Below are positions 8,260-17,562 of a stretch of DNA of 64,000 bases, in pieces. The stretch's first letter is position 1; each line of letters starts with the position of its first letter. The stretch is from Verrucomicrobiia bacterium (GTDB taxonomy: Bacteria > Verrucomicrobiota > Verrucomicrobiia > Palsa-1439). Made by a program: the position numbers and the translations under genes. The stretch covers positions 124,001 through 188,000 of the forward strand of contig JAJVHY010000003.1 in the NCBI GenBank assembly GCA_022072455.1. Direction: 5' to 3'. The notes beneath the pieces were generated by a model. That model did no database searches and was not told where the DNA came from. It worked only from the letters and a program-made list of their open reading frames with translations.

Positions 8260-10637
8260 CGCCGGTCCTCCTTGCGGCGCCGCAATTTCATCAGCGCTAA
8301 CGCGCCGAGCGCCGCGATGCCCAGCACCGTGATCTCGCCGAGCGTATCGAACCCGCGGAAATCAATCAGGATCACGTTCACGATGTTGCGCCCGCCCCCT
8401 CGCGGCAGGCTCGCTGCCTCGTAGAAGTCGGCGACCGGTTTTGGCACATTCGCCGCCGCCACCGCCAGCACCACCAGGCACATCACCACCCCGAACCCGA
8501 CCGCCAACAGCGCGTCGCGGAACCGTTCGCCGCGCGTCGAGAGGGCTGGAACGGATTTCGGGAGTTGCCAGAGCACGAGGAGAAACAGGATGATCGTGAT
8601 CGCCTCGATGAGCAGTTGCGTCAACGCCAGGTCCGGTGCGCTCAGCACCAGGTAGAACACCGATACCAACGCGCCCACCGCGCCAAGCACGATAACCGCC
8701 GTCAGCCGCTGCTGATTCACCGCCACCACCGCGAGCGTGGCGACGATCAGCAAGCCCAGCAACACCGCTTCGGCCGGTGCCAACGGCGAGAACTGGGCCG
8801 GCCAGATCCGGCTCCAGCCTTCCCGGCCCAAGATCAGCGTCAGCACCACGACCACCGGTGCCAGCGCCAGCCACAAGTACGAACGCAGCCGTCCATTCTG
8901 CAGCGCATCCGTCAGCTTGCCGGTGCCGTTGACCAAACCTTTCAGCGCCGCGTCGTAAATCGTGTTCGCCCCAAACGGCCACGCCAATCGCGTCTGCACG
9001 TCCGCGAGCCGGTGGCGTTGCCAGTAGATGACCAAGCCGGTAATCGCGGTCAGGATGCTGAGGATCAACGGTGCGGTGAACCCGTGCCAGAGCTTGATGG
9101 TGAAATCCACCGGCTGCCCCCAGACCGCCGCCACGGCTGGGTCGAGGATATATCGCTCGATGCCGCCCGGCCAAATTCCCACCTTCAGGCAGATGGCAGC
9201 GAGGATGGCGACCGGCGCCAGCATTCCCCAGCCGGGATCGTGTGGTTGGCCATGACCGCGCGACTGACCGTGGTCGGTTTCGAGGTGCGGATCGAGTTTG
9301 CCGAAAAACACTCCGTGGAACAGCTCCAGCGAATACACGAACGTCAACACACTCCCGCCCACCGCCATCGCCGGCCACCACCACCACCACCAACCGCGCC
9401 CAGTATGGGCGACCATCTCCTCGTAGAATAATTCCTTGCTGAGAAAACCGTTCAGCAACGGCACGCCCGCGCTCGCCAGCGCGCAGACGCCGCACAACAC
9501 CGCCGTGATCGGCATCAGTTTCGCCAGCCCTTTCAAGACGCGTTTGTCGCGCGTGCCGGTCTCGTGGTCCACGATACCGACCGTGAGGAACAGCCCGGCC
9601 TTGAACGCCGCGTGGTTGAAAATGTGAAACGTCGCCGCCAGCGCGGCCAGTTGCGTGCCGAACCCGTACAACAACGTGATCAACCCGAGTTGGCTGATTG
9701 TCGAATACGCCAGCAACGCCTTCAAATCCGTCTTCCGCAACGCCCCGTACGCGCCCAACAACATCGTCGCCATCCCCACGCTCGACACGATCCAAAACCA
9801 CTCCTCCCGCCCACGAAAGATCGGATGAATTCGCCCCAGCAAAAACACGCCCGCCTTCACCATCGTGGCCGAGTGCAGAAACGCGCTGACCGGCGTGGGC
9901 GCCGTCATCGCATCCGGCAACCAGAAATGAAACGGGAACTGTGCCGACTTCGTAAATACCCCAAGCAACACCAAAACCAAAATCGGCACAAACCACGGAT
10001 GCGCCTGCACTTCGCCGGCGCGCGCCGTCAACTCGCGGATGTCCGTTGTCCCCATCGCCAGATAAATCAGCACCACGCCCGCCACCAACGCCAGCCCGCC
10101 CAGCCCGGTAATCAACAACGCCTTGTACGCCCCATACCGGGCGCGTTCCTGCGTGTGCCAGAACCCGATCAACAAGAACGAGGTCGCGCTCGTCAATTCC
10201 CAGAAGATCACCAGCCCGACCAGATTGGCGCTCAAGACCACCCCCAACATCGCGCTCTCAAACAGCAGCAGGTACATGAAAAAACGCGCCCGCGGCTCCG
10301 CGTCACTCAAGTAATGTTGCGCGTAGATGCAGATCAACGTCCCGATTCCCGCCACCACCAACCCAAATCCCCAACCCCAGCCATCCGCATACAACGCCAA
10401 CCGCATCCCCCAATCCGGGGCCGGCCATTCGACCGACCAGACCGGCGGGTTGCCGCTGTGAACGCTCCCTGACAAGCTCACGAGAAGCCCGGCCGCCACC
10501 AAGCTGGCCGCCACGGCCCACCAGCCGATGGCGCGTCCCAGCACTCGCCCCACCAGCGGCGTTGCCAACGCCGCCAGCAACGGAACGGCTATGACCCACA
10601 TCAAGTTCATGACAGACAGAATTTGTCCGCCCACCAT
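8256..10637 (-). CDS. mrpA: Mrp antiporter subunit A (NuoL-like, with C-terminal MbhD/E-type region)
   Basis: At 793 residues this is a full-length MrpA. The N-terminal two thirds are NuoL-like, with [64 protein letters not shown] and [12 protein letters not shown]. The C-terminal third has [29 protein letters not shown] and [28 protein letters not shown], the MbhD/MbhE-type part found in MrpA. A second ATG at 10610 (MNLMWV) is an alternative start. It opens a tightly overlapping ABCDEFG operon that continues into the CaCA gene. With subunit D it probably forms the Na+ and H+ pathways. Confidence 0.95.
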   Translation of the reverse strand: MVGGQILSVMNLMWVIAVPLLAALATPLVGRVLGRAIGWWAVAASLVAAGLLVSLSGSVHSGNPPVWSVEWPAPDWGMRLALYADGWGWGFGLVVAGIGTLICIYAQHYLSDAEPRARFFMYLLLFESAMLGVVLSANLVGLVIFWELTSATSFLLIGFWHTQERARYGAYKALLITGLGGLALVAGVVLIYLAMGTTDIRELTARAGEVQAHPWFVPILVLVLLGVFTKSAQFPFHFWLPDAMTAPTPVSAFLHSATMVKAGVFLLGRIHPIFRGREEWFWIVSSVGMATMLLGAYGALRKTDLKALLAYSTISQLGLITLLYGFGTQLAALAATFHIFNHAAFKAGLFLTVGIVDHETGTRDKRVLKGLAKLMPITAVLCGVCALASAGVPLLNGFLSKELFYEEMVAHTGRGWWWWWWPAMAVGGSVLTFVYSLELFHGVFFGKLDPHLETDHGQSRGHGQPHDPGWGMLAPVAILAAICLKVGIWPGGIERYILDPAVAAVWGQPVDFTIKLWHGFTAPLILSILTAITGLVIYWQRHRLADVQTRLAWPFGANTIYDAALKGLVNGTGKLTDALQNGRLRSYLWLALAPVVVVLTLILGREGWSRIWPAQFSPLAPAEAVLLGLLIVATLAVVAVNQQRLTAVIVLGAVGALVSVFYLVLSAPDLALTQLLIEAITIILFLLVLWQLPKSVPALSTRGERFRDALLAVGFGVVMCLVVLAVAAANVPKPVADFYEAASLPRGGGRNIVNVILIDFRGFDTLGEITVLGIAALGALALMKLRRRKEDRR

Positions 10638-10702
10638 ATCGGCAGCCCTTCCGGTAAAGCAACTATTTCAACTTGACCGGCGGCGCAGCGGCAGTTTGTC
10701 GG

Positions 10703-11014
10703 TCAGGCGCCCAGGACTTTGAGGAATTTTTGCAGCGGGCCGGTTTGCTTGGTGGACTGGAGTATGGTTTCGAGCTCATTGGCGTCGAGCCACAGCCCCC
10801 GGCAACTCGGGCACACGTCCACCTCAATTTTACCATAGTGCTCCACCAGCAACTTCTGTCCGCATTTGGGGCAATGCATGTAGTGGAGTTCCTTGAGGCG
10901 CGTCTTATCCTTCAGCGCCATCGCCGCTTGTTCCTGGCGCCGGGCATCCAATTGGCGTTTGAGTTCTTGTTCGAGGAAATACTGTTCCTCGTAGTCACTT
11001 GGTTTCACTGGCAT
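10703..11014 (-). CDS. Small zinc-ribbon protein (zf-TFIIB type)
   Basis: The 103-residue protein has a charged N-terminal half (QYFLEQELKRQLDARRQEQAAMA) and a C-terminal zinc ribbon: CPKCG at about residue 50 and CPSCRGLWLDANELE at about residue 74. The CxxC plus C-x-x-C-x-G-x-W-L-D-x-x-E-L pattern is the TFIIB-like zinc finger of small bacterial proteins of unknown function. It overlaps the preceding membrane-protein gene by 20 bp. No specific role can be stated. Confidence 0.75.
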   Translation of the reverse strand: MPVKPSDYEEQYFLEQELKRQLDARRQEQAAMALKDKTRLKELHYMHCPKCGQKLLVEHYGKIEVDVCPSCRGLWLDANELETILQSTKQTGPLQKFLKVLGA

Positions 11015-11252
11015 GTTCGTTTCTCCTTTTTACCAGCCGGTCTCGCAACCGGCCACCTTCGTTCTTAACTCGCGCCAACAACCGGCGCGCCCAGACAAAT
11101 TCCACCGCCAAGATCGCCAGCGCCGCGATCACGACCAGCAACCCCGGCTCCGGCACCAACGGTACGCTCATCACGAGGCCGGCTGCCAACAACGTTAAGC
11201 CGACCACAATCAGCACCACACGCTTGGAGACTTTCAGCGAGTGCATCCACAT
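10995..11252 (-). CDS. Small membrane protein (PGPGW-like)
   Basis: This 85-residue protein has two hydrophobic helices separated by a short loop: VVLIVVGLTLLAAGLVMSVPLVPEPGLLVVIAALAILAVEFVWARRLL, followed by a basic tail. The loop with VPEPG followed by a hydrophobic helix resembles the putative transmembrane PGPGW family. Its 3' end overlaps the zinc-ribbon gene by 20 bp and it lies 4 bp after the HPF-like gene. Function is unknown. Confidence 0.65.
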   Translation of the reverse strand: MWMHSLKVSKRVVLIVVGLTLLAAGLVMSVPLVPEPGLLVVIAALAILAVEFVWARRLLARVKNEGGRLRDRLVKRRNEHASETK

Positions 11253-11256
11253 CGCT

Positions 11257-11601
11257 CTATCTCGGTCGCCCCTGCCGGCCCAATGGCGGGGCTTGCAGGT
11301 TCGTCTTCACCCGCCCCAACCGTTGCGCCGTGCGTCCTCGTACCTTCCTATCAAGCGCCCGCAGCGACTTCAACACCGCCGCCGCCAACGTCTGGTCTTC
11401 GCCTTCCACCATTAGATCCGGCCCTGGCGTTACGATATGAATCCCGACCCGGTACGGCGGCGCACAGTCCCACCGCCGCTCAAACACCACCCTCGCCTCA
11501 TCGATCTGCAGCCGGTCGGCCAACGCCAACAACCGCTGCTCGATCAACCGATCCTGTTCATCCACCGACTTGACATCATTATGTGAGATCACGATCTGCA
11601 T
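11257..11601 (-). CDS. Short HPF/RaiA-like ribosome-associated protein
   Basis: The 114-residue protein fits the sigma-54 modulation/S30EA fold: an N-terminal strand MQIVISHNDV, a helix SVDEQDRLIEQRLLALADRL, strands with ARVVFERR and RVGIHIVTPGPDLMVEGED, and a helix TLAAAVLKSLRALDRKVRGR. It lacks the long C-terminal dimerisation domain, so it is of the short type. Family members bind the 30S subunit and hibernate ribosomes under stress. Sequence divergence makes this a moderately confident call. Confidence 0.6.
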   Translation of the reverse strand: MQIVISHNDVKSVDEQDRLIEQRLLALADRLQIDEARVVFERRWDCAPPYRVGIHIVTPGPDLMVEGEDQTLAAAVLKSLRALDRKVRGRTAQRLGRVKTNLQAPPLGRQGRPR

Positions 11602-11626
11602 GTTCCGACTCCCTTCTGTTGATGTT

Positions 11627-12319
11627 TCACTCGCGGCTCCGCCCGCCCAGCAACAGCGGCAACAAGTGCCACAGCAGGTATGCCAGCGATGTCACGAACG
11701 CCGCCACATACGTCAACGCTGCCGCGTTCAGCACCTTCTCGACGCCTTCGCGTTCCTCGTGCGAGTTGACCATGTTCATCCGCAGCAACACCGCCTTGGC
11801 CCGTCGCGACGCATCGAACTCCACCGGCAGCGTCACCAAGTTGAACAGCATGATCATGCCCCACGCCGCCGCCATGATCGCCGCGCCGGTCATCGGTGCG
11901 ATCAATCCGGTAAAGATGCCAAAGATCGGCAGCCACATCACAATCTGGCTCGCAAACGTCGTCGCGCCCACGGCCGCCATCCGCCATTGCAACGGCGCAT
12001 ACGCCTGCGCGTGCTGCAACGCGTGCCCGCACTCATGGGCCGCCACCCCGAGCGCCGCCGGCGACGAGCCGTGATAGTTGTCCCGGCTCAACACCAGCCG
12101 CTTCTTCATCGGGTCGTAGTGGTCACCCAGCATCTCGTCATGCTCGACAATCTCCACATCCCGGATCCCGGCCGCGCCCAGAATCTGGTAAGCCGCCTCC
12201 GCCCCGGTCAACCCCGAGCGCACCGGTAGTTCGCTGTACTTGCGGTACACCCGCTTCACCCGCGCCGCTGCCCAGAGCGACAACGCCATCGTCACGATTG
12301 CGATTAGTAGGAATGTCAT
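11627..12319 (-). CDS. YugP-like zinc metallopeptidase, membrane-bound
   Basis: The protein has 230 residues from the ATG at 12319; an in-frame ATG at 12373 adds 18 polar residues in front of the first membrane helix and is less likely. It has an N-terminal membrane helix (MTFLLIAIVTMALSLWAA), the zinc motif AAHECGHALQHAQ (HExxH as HECGH), then several hydrophobic helices and the VEFDASRRAKAVL segment typical of the neutral zinc metallopeptidase family. It is the first gene of the minus-strand run that leads into the mrp operon, although co-transcription is not shown. Confidence 0.85.
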   Translation of the reverse strand: MTFLLIAIVTMALSLWAAARVKRVYRKYSELPVRSGLTGAEAAYQILGAAGIRDVEIVEHDEMLGDHYDPMKKRLVLSRDNYHGSSPAALGVAAHECGHALQHAQAYAPLQWRMAAVGATTFASQIVMWLPIFGIFTGLIAPMTGAAIMAAAWGMIMLFNLVTLPVEFDASRRAKAVLLRMNMVNSHEEREGVEKVLNAAALTYVAAFVTSLAYLLWHLLPLLLGGRSRE

Positions 12320-12399
12320 TTTCGTGTTCCTTTCAATGCCGCGACCGTACCCGAGCCATGTGGATTCGACCAATACGATGTTTGGAACAGAAGCTTAGG

Positions 12400-12990
12400 T
12401 TATCTGGAAGCCACAGATGGACACAGATTCACGCCGATGTTGGCTCACGCAAACCGAGGGCGGACTGCCCGAGATGCAGCGCCGCAGGCGACGCTTCGGG
12501 CGAGCCTGGTGTGAGCAAGCGAGTGCAACGCGCCAAGACGCCAAGGAAAGCCACGAATCAACACGAATGCCCACGAATCAGCCAGTTGTTGGTAGGGTCA
12601 GACCGCCGGGCTGACCGCTCCGGCTGTCATCCTGGGCGTCCTGCAAAAGCCCTGAGCCGCGAAGGGCGCGGATCTCTGTCGTTTGTCTGAAGAGCGATAC
12701 CTAGTAGTGCTGGGTAGCCTCCCCCAACCGGATGGCTCACTTGGATCGGTGTGCGACCACCGGCGGAAAACTGTATCAGGGTTTCCATACTTCTGTTGAC
12801 GCGAAGGATATCCGGCAAGTCCAGTACCAGCAAGCCTCCTGCGTCAGATCTACGGCAGCCAAGGCATGGCGATAGATTCTTCGCTGCGCTCAGAATGACA
12901 GCCGGTCGGATTCGTGCCTCTTCGTGGTCATTCGTGGCTGCATCAATCTGTGCCCATCCGTGTGCATCTGTGGCTAAACTTTCGGGACGG
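12400..12990. repeat. Intergenic region rich in dispersed-repeat remnants
   Basis: No convincing gene lies between the metallopeptidase and the LysR gene. The stretch holds copies of short repeat words in both orientations: 'cacagatggacacagat' near 12412 against 'catctgtggc' near 12967; 'cacgaatcaacacgaatgcc' near 12554 against 'tcgtggtcattcgtggc' near 12923; and a 'tcttcgctgcgctcagaatgaca' type word near 12876 with a degenerate inverted relative near 12623. The inverted arrangement suggests inserted or rearranged copies of genome-wide intergenic repeats. Confidence 0.6.
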
Positions 12991-13008
12991 TATGCTATCA
13001 TTCCCGGC

Positions 13009-13908
13009 ATGGAATGGCTCAATTACCATCATCTCCGGTACTTCTACGTCGTCGCGAAGGAAGGCAGCCTCGCGCAGGCGGCGGAAAAACTGAAGGTCTC
13101 GCAACCTTCCATCTCCACCCAACTCGCCAACCTTGAAGAAGCGCTCGGCGTCGAACTGTTCCGCCGGAGCGGACGGCGCAAGGTGCTCACGGATGCTGGG
13201 CAATTGGTGCTCGGGTATGCGGACGAGATTTTTCAGTTGGGTCAAGAACTGCTCAATGCTGTCAAGAGCCGGCCCGGGAGTCGCGCGTTGCGATTGTACG
13301 TTGGGGTGGCTGATTCATTTCCCAAACTGCTGACCAATGAAATCTTAAAGCCGGTCTTCTCGCTCCCGCAACCGGTGCATGTGATCTGTCGCGAGGGGAA
13401 ACTGGAAGATTTACTGGGCCAGCTGGCTGCCCACCGGTTGGACATTGTGCTGGCGGACGAAGCTGCACCGTCGAGCGTGAACATCCGTGTGTTCAGCCAT
13501 CGACTCACCGATTGCGCCATTAGCGTCTGTGCCTTGCCGGCGTTGGCCAGACGGTTGAAGTCAGGTTTCCCCCGTTCCTTGCACGGCGCGCCGGCATTGC
13601 TTCCCACCGAGAATACCGGTTTGCGGCGTGTGGTGGAGAAGTGGTTTCACGACCTCAATATCCGGCCGCAGGTGGTGGCGGAATTCGAGGATTCCGCGTT
13701 GTTGAAGGCCGTGGCCGCCGACGGGAATGGATTTATTGTCCTGCCCTCACTGGTGCTGGAAGAGGCGGTCAAACATTACCGGTTTCGCGTGATTGGCCAG
13801 TCGGGGAAATGCCGGGTGGAGTTCTTCGCGATTACCGCTGACCGGCGGTTGTCTCATCCGGCCGTGCGTGCCATTACCACGCCCACCCTCAAGCCGTTGT
13901 CTCTTTGA
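13009..13908 (+). CDS. nhaR: NhaR-like LysR-family transcriptional activator
   Basis: The gene gives 299 residues from the ATG at 13009, close to the length of NhaR; an open frame upstream covers the repeat region and is ignored. The winged helix lies at residues 1-60 (LRYFYVVAKEGSLAQAAEKLKVSQPSISTQLANLEEALGVELF), with the effector domain behind it (LYVGVADSFPKLLTNEILKPVF and LLGQLAAHRLDIVLADEAAP). The N-terminus NYHHLRYFYVVAKEGS is characteristic of NhaR, which activates Na+/H+ antiporter genes in response to Na+. The mrp and NhaD-like genes nearby fit that role. It overlaps the carbonic anhydrase gene convergently by 20 bp. Confidence 0.85.
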   Translation: MEWLNYHHLRYFYVVAKEGSLAQAAEKLKVSQPSISTQLANLEEALGVELFRRSGRRKVLTDAGQLVLGYADEIFQLGQELLNAVKSRPGSRALRLYVGVADSFPKLLTNEILKPVFSLPQPVHVICREGKLEDLLGQLAAHRLDIVLADEAAPSSVNIRVFSHRLTDCAISVCALPALARRLKSGFPRSLHGAPALLPTENTGLRRVVEKWFHDLNIRPQVVAEFEDSALLKAVAADGNGFIVLPSLVLEEAVKHYRFRVIGQSGKCRVEFFAITADRRLSHPAVRAITTPTLKPLSL

Positions 13909-14530
13909 TCGGCTGGAATTGTTCGGTCGTCGGGTCGTAGGTAAACAATTCGGCTGTGGCGATTTTGAAAAACCACCCGTGCAACCGCAGCTTGCCGGCG
14001 CGCAACCGCGCGGACACGGTTGGATACGCGCGCAGGTTTTCCAGCGCAAACAACACATTCTCTTCCGCTGCCGCTGTCACGCGTTCCGCCGCCGCCGGCA
14101 AATGCCGGTAGTTGGTTTCGATCAACTGCCGGACCGGCTCCGCCAGTGACAGCCATGATCCCAAGTGGGGGTGCGTCTCGACTGGCGGCGCGCCTTGCAC
14201 GAGCGCTTGCATCGCACCGCACTGCGAATGACCGCACACCACCACGTCGCGCACGGCGAGCGTCTGGACCGCCAACTCGATGGCGGCTGCCGTCGAGTTG
14301 GTGGACCCGGTCGCGGTGACGGGCGGCACGATATTGCCGACGTTTTTCACGACGAACAAATCGCCGGGCTGGCTCTGGGTGATCAGCTCGGCGAGCACCC
14401 GCGAATCTGCGCAGGTGATGAACAGCGTGTGCGGGGTCTGCTCGCGTTGCGACAGCCGGTGAAACAACTCCCGATACCGCCCGAGTTCTTCCCGCTGAAA
14501 TTTGTGAACGCCTGCGATGAGTTTTTGCAT
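13889..14530 (-). CDS. Beta-class carbonic anhydrase
   Basis: The protein has 213 residues from the ATG at 14530 (MQKLIAGVHKFQREEL); the frame extends 23 codons further but the family starts here. Zinc ligands and active-site residues are visible: TCADSR (Cys and the Asp-Arg dyad), then GHSQCGAMQAL (His and Cys). VVKNVGNIVPP is also typical. It interconverts CO2 and bicarbonate, which would support pH homeostasis beside the antiporter block. Cytoplasmic; no signal peptide once the shorter start is used. Confidence 0.92.
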   Translation of the reverse strand: MQKLIAGVHKFQREELGRYRELFHRLSQREQTPHTLFITCADSRVLAELITQSQPGDLFVVKNVGNIVPPVTATGSTNSTAAAIELAVQTLAVRDVVVCGHSQCGAMQALVQGAPPVETHPHLGSWLSLAEPVRQLIETNYRHLPAAAERVTAAAEENVLFALENLRAYPTVSARLRAGKLRLHGWFFKIATAELFTYDPTTEQFQPIKETTA

Positions 14531-14576
14531 GGCCAGCACCAGCAGTTTTGCACGAACAGCCGGGTGCTGCCAATAC

Positions 14577-14625
14577 CGGAAAAAAGAACTTGGGGGCAAG
14601 GCGGTGGACCGCGCTTGCCCCCAAG
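14577..14625 (-). terminator. Rho-independent terminator of the torF-like/amt/glnB operon
   Basis: A perfect 12-bp inverted repeat (CTTGGGGGCAAG at 14589-14600 and CTTGCCCCCAAG at 14614-14625) encloses a 13-nt loop that can itself pair GCGG with CCGC. Read on the minus strand it is followed by a T-rich tract (complement of 14579-14587). It lies 18 bp after the PII stop codon and upstream of the carbonic anhydrase gene. Confidence 0.8.
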
Positions 14626-14643
14626 GTTGAGTGTGAGGTTTTG

Positions 14644-14994
<351 letters not shown>

Positions 14995-16491
14995 TTAGGC
15001 GGCGCCGACTGGGGCTTTTGCGGTCGCACCGTGGCCCGTGCCGGTGTGCAGGCCCGCCGGCTGGGTCACCACGAAGTCTGGATAGGCTTCGTTGCCGTGT
15101 TCACCCACATCGAGGCCCTCGATTTCTTCTTCGGGGCTGACGCGGATGCCCATGGTGGCTTTCAGGATGTACCACACGATCAGCGAACCAATGAAGGTGA
15201 ATGCGCCGACCGCCCCGATGCCGATGAGTTGGTTGATGAGCAGCGTTGCGCCGCCCCCGTTGAACAGGCCGTTGCCGGCGGTGCCGGGTTGGACCGAGTC
15301 GAGAGCGAACAAGCCGACCGCCAGCGTGCCCCAGATGCCGTTGACCAAGTGGACGCTCAAAGCGCCGACCGGGTCATCCAGTTTGAGTTTGTCGAACATG
15401 ACGACAGCCAGGACAACGAGGACGCCACCGACCGCGCCAATCACCAGTGAGGCCGGGACCGAAACAAACGCACAGGGTGCGGTGATTGCCACCAAGCCGG
15501 CCAAGCAGCCGTTGGCGATCATCGTGAGGTCGGGTTTGCCGAGCAGAACCCAAGCGGTAATCATGGCCACAATCGCGCCCGCCGCGGCCGCCATGTTGGT
15601 GGTGATGAAGATGTGGGACACGAGTTTGCCGTCACCCATCCCCATCGTGCTGCCGGGATTGAATCCGAACCAACCAACCCACAGGATGAACACGCCGAGG
15701 AACACGCTGGTCATGTTGTGGCCGGGAATCGGATGCACCTTGCCATCTTTCCCGAACTTCCCGAGGCGTGGGCCGAGGACAATGACGCCCGCGAGTGCCG
15801 CCCACCCGCCGACCGAGTGAACGACTGTCGAGCCGGCAAAGTCCCACATGCCTTTGGCCGCGAGCCAGCCGCCGCCCCAGACCCAGTGACCGGTCAGGGG
15901 GTAGAACAACCCGACCAACACGACTGTAAAGACCATGAACGAGAGGAACTTGATGCGTTCTGCAACCGCGCCCGAGACGATGGTCGCCGCGGTGCCGGCA
16001 AAGACGAGTTGGAAGAAGAACTTCGCCCAGAGCGGCACACCGGCCCACGCGATGGCTTTGTATGCGCCTTGGTAGGCATCGCCGGTCGCCGGGCTGTTAT
16101 CCGCGCCGGTCACCCCGAAGAGTCCTTCCAGTCCCAGAAACGCGTTGCCGTTGCCGAACATCAGGCCCCAGCCCAATACATAGAATGAGATGGAGGCCAC
16201 CGCGAAGACGATGAAGTTTTTCGCGAGGATGTTGACGGTGTTTTTCTGTTGGCACAGGCCGCTTTCCACGCAGCCGAAGCCGGTGTTCATGAAGAACACC
16301 AGAATGCCGGCGAGCAGCACCCACAAGGTGTCTGCCGCGATGCGCAGCGTGGCGGTGTCACTGATGACGGTCTGTAACGGGTCGGCCGGTGTAGCAGCGG
16401 CTTCTTCGGCCATGACCGGCAGGGCGGCGAGTAAGCCGAGTCCCAGCACGGCCAAGCCGAGGTATCGGGTGATTTTCTTGAGGTGAATCAT
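14995..16491 (-). CDS. amt: Ammonium transporter Amt
   Basis: The 498-residue protein starts with a signal peptide-like segment ending in ALPVMAEEA, then about 11 membrane helices. Family features include FMNTGFGCVESGLCQQKNTVNILAKNF, DFAGSTVVHSVGGWAALAG (first pore histidine), WVGWFGFNPGS and VHLVNGIWGTLAVGLF (second pore histidine). A hydrophilic C-terminal tail carries the EEEIEGLDVGEHGNEAYPDF motif, which contacts PII in this family. It imports ammonium and is placed between a TorF-like outer-membrane protein and PII. Confidence 0.95.
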   Translation of the reverse strand: MIHLKKITRYLGLAVLGLGLLAALPVMAEEAAATPADPLQTVISDTATLRIAADTLWVLLAGILVFFMNTGFGCVESGLCQQKNTVNILAKNFIVFAVASISFYVLGWGLMFGNGNAFLGLEGLFGVTGADNSPATGDAYQGAYKAIAWAGVPLWAKFFFQLVFAGTAATIVSGAVAERIKFLSFMVFTVVLVGLFYPLTGHWVWGGGWLAAKGMWDFAGSTVVHSVGGWAALAGVIVLGPRLGKFGKDGKVHPIPGHNMTSVFLGVFILWVGWFGFNPGSTMGMGDGKLVSHIFITTNMAAAAGAIVAMITAWVLLGKPDLTMIANGCLAGLVAITAPCAFVSVPASLVIGAVGGVLVVLAVVMFDKLKLDDPVGALSVHLVNGIWGTLAVGLFALDSVQPGTAGNGLFNGGGATLLINQLIGIGAVGAFTFIGSLIVWYILKATMGIRVSPEEEIEGLDVGEHGNEAYPDFVVTQPAGLHTGTGHGATAKAPVGAA

Positions 16492-16514
16492 GTGCTTCTC
16501 CTTTGGGTTGCAGC

Positions 16515-17300
16515 CTAGAATGTGTAGCTGGCGCCGAGGTTGAAGATGCGCTCGTTGCCTTGGCCGATGTCGTTGAGGGAGTCCAGCGCGATCGAGAGTT
16601 GGAAGCCGGCGTGGACTTCAAAACTGTCGGTTACTTGCCACGGCATTTTGAGGCCGAGCAAGATGTCGTTTGGTTGCACATCCGAACTGCTGGCGCGCGA
16701 GTTATAGCCGAGGTCAATGCCCAGTTGCGCAGAGGGGGTGAGGCCGAGAGTGCCTTCTTCCATGCCGACGGTCTTGCCGATGTCGAACCCATGGCTGACA
16801 CCGAACGTCAGATAGCCGCCATGCCATTCGTCAATGTCGTAGTACAAGGCGACTGTCGGCGAGAGCAGGACGTTCACCGTGGCGGAGCCGAACAACTCAT
16901 GGGTGTCCGGGCCGGAATTACCATCGGGGAACCAGTAGAATATATAGCCGCCGCCGATGGTCAGTTTGTCGTCCAGAATGGCTGTCGAATAACTGGCCGT
17001 GAAGTCCGCTTCTTCATACCAGCCCGCGCCTTTGACATCGCTATACGCGCCCCAGTAGGCCAAGGTAAAACCTTTCCAACTGGCGGCCAAGGCCGGGCTC
17101 CAGAGTGGCTTGTTGCCCGTAAAATCCACGCCGCGGAAAATGTATTCACTGGTGCCGTCGAACGCCGCGGTCACTTTCCATTCTTTTTCTTCGGCCGGTG
17201 GGGCGGCCGGAGGAACTTCAGCGGCTTGGTCGGCGCGGGCGCTCCCGGCCTGAGCCAGCACCAACGCGCAGAGTGTTACTTTCAACAGATGACGTTTCAT
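16515..17300 (-). CDS. TorF-like outer-membrane beta-barrel protein
   Basis: The 261-residue protein has a Sec signal peptide (MKRHLLKVTLCALVLAQAGSARA), a short proline-rich linker and then alternating amphipathic strands (WKVTAAFDGTSEYIFRGVDFTGNKPLW, FTLAYWGAYSD, LTIGGGYIFYW) ending in a C-terminal phenylalanine (ASYTF), as outer-membrane barrels do. The pattern resembles the TIGR02001/TorF group, often encoded next to amt and glnK. It lies 23 bp before amt and is the first gene behind the sigma-54-type promoter. A role as a pore under nitrogen limitation is inferred from context. Confidence 0.75.
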   Translation of the reverse strand: MKRHLLKVTLCALVLAQAGSARADQAAEVPPAAPPAEEKEWKVTAAFDGTSEYIFRGVDFTGNKPLWSPALAASWKGFTLAYWGAYSDVKGAGWYEEADFTASYSTAILDDKLTIGGGYIFYWFPDGNSGPDTHELFGSATVNVLLSPTVALYYDIDEWHGGYLTFGVSHGFDIGKTVGMEEGTLGLTPSAQLGIDLGYNSRASSSDVQPNDILLGLKMPWQVTDSFEVHAGFQLSIALDSLNDIGQGNERIFNLGASYTF

Positions 17301-17355
17301 TTTTTCTCCTAGTTTGATTACCGATTGTTTGTTCCCGGATTCGCGAGACGGCCTT

Positions 17356-17372
17356 ATGCACCGGTCGTGCCA
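17356..17372 (-). promoter_or_regulatory. Sigma-54-type promoter for torF-like/amt/glnB
   Basis: On the minus strand the sequence reads TGGCACG-ACCG-GTGCAT. This matches the RpoN consensus TGGCACG-N4-TTGCA apart from one base in the -12 element, with the GG and GC dinucleotides 12 bp apart as required. It lies about 56 bp before the first start codon of a nitrogen-assimilation operon. An NtrC-type activator site was not identified. Confidence 0.65.
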
Positions 17373-17562
17373 TGGGGGATGGCGCTTGGATGTAACTCCT
17401 AGCCGGTAAGTGAGTTGCCATGAATTTGGACCGCGTTGGAGGAGGCGGTTTGGCGTCCGGTGCTGTGCAGGTTGGTCAAATCGCGACAGCCCGCCGGAAA
17501 GTTAATCTTGTCAGGCGGGTGGGAGTTTGTATGGTCCGGTCGACGAGGAGCTATTGACAGAA

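Noticed and set aside
12415-12990. A CRISPR array in the repeat-rich gap
   Set aside because: Repeat words are irregular in spacing, differ in sequence and occur in both orientations.
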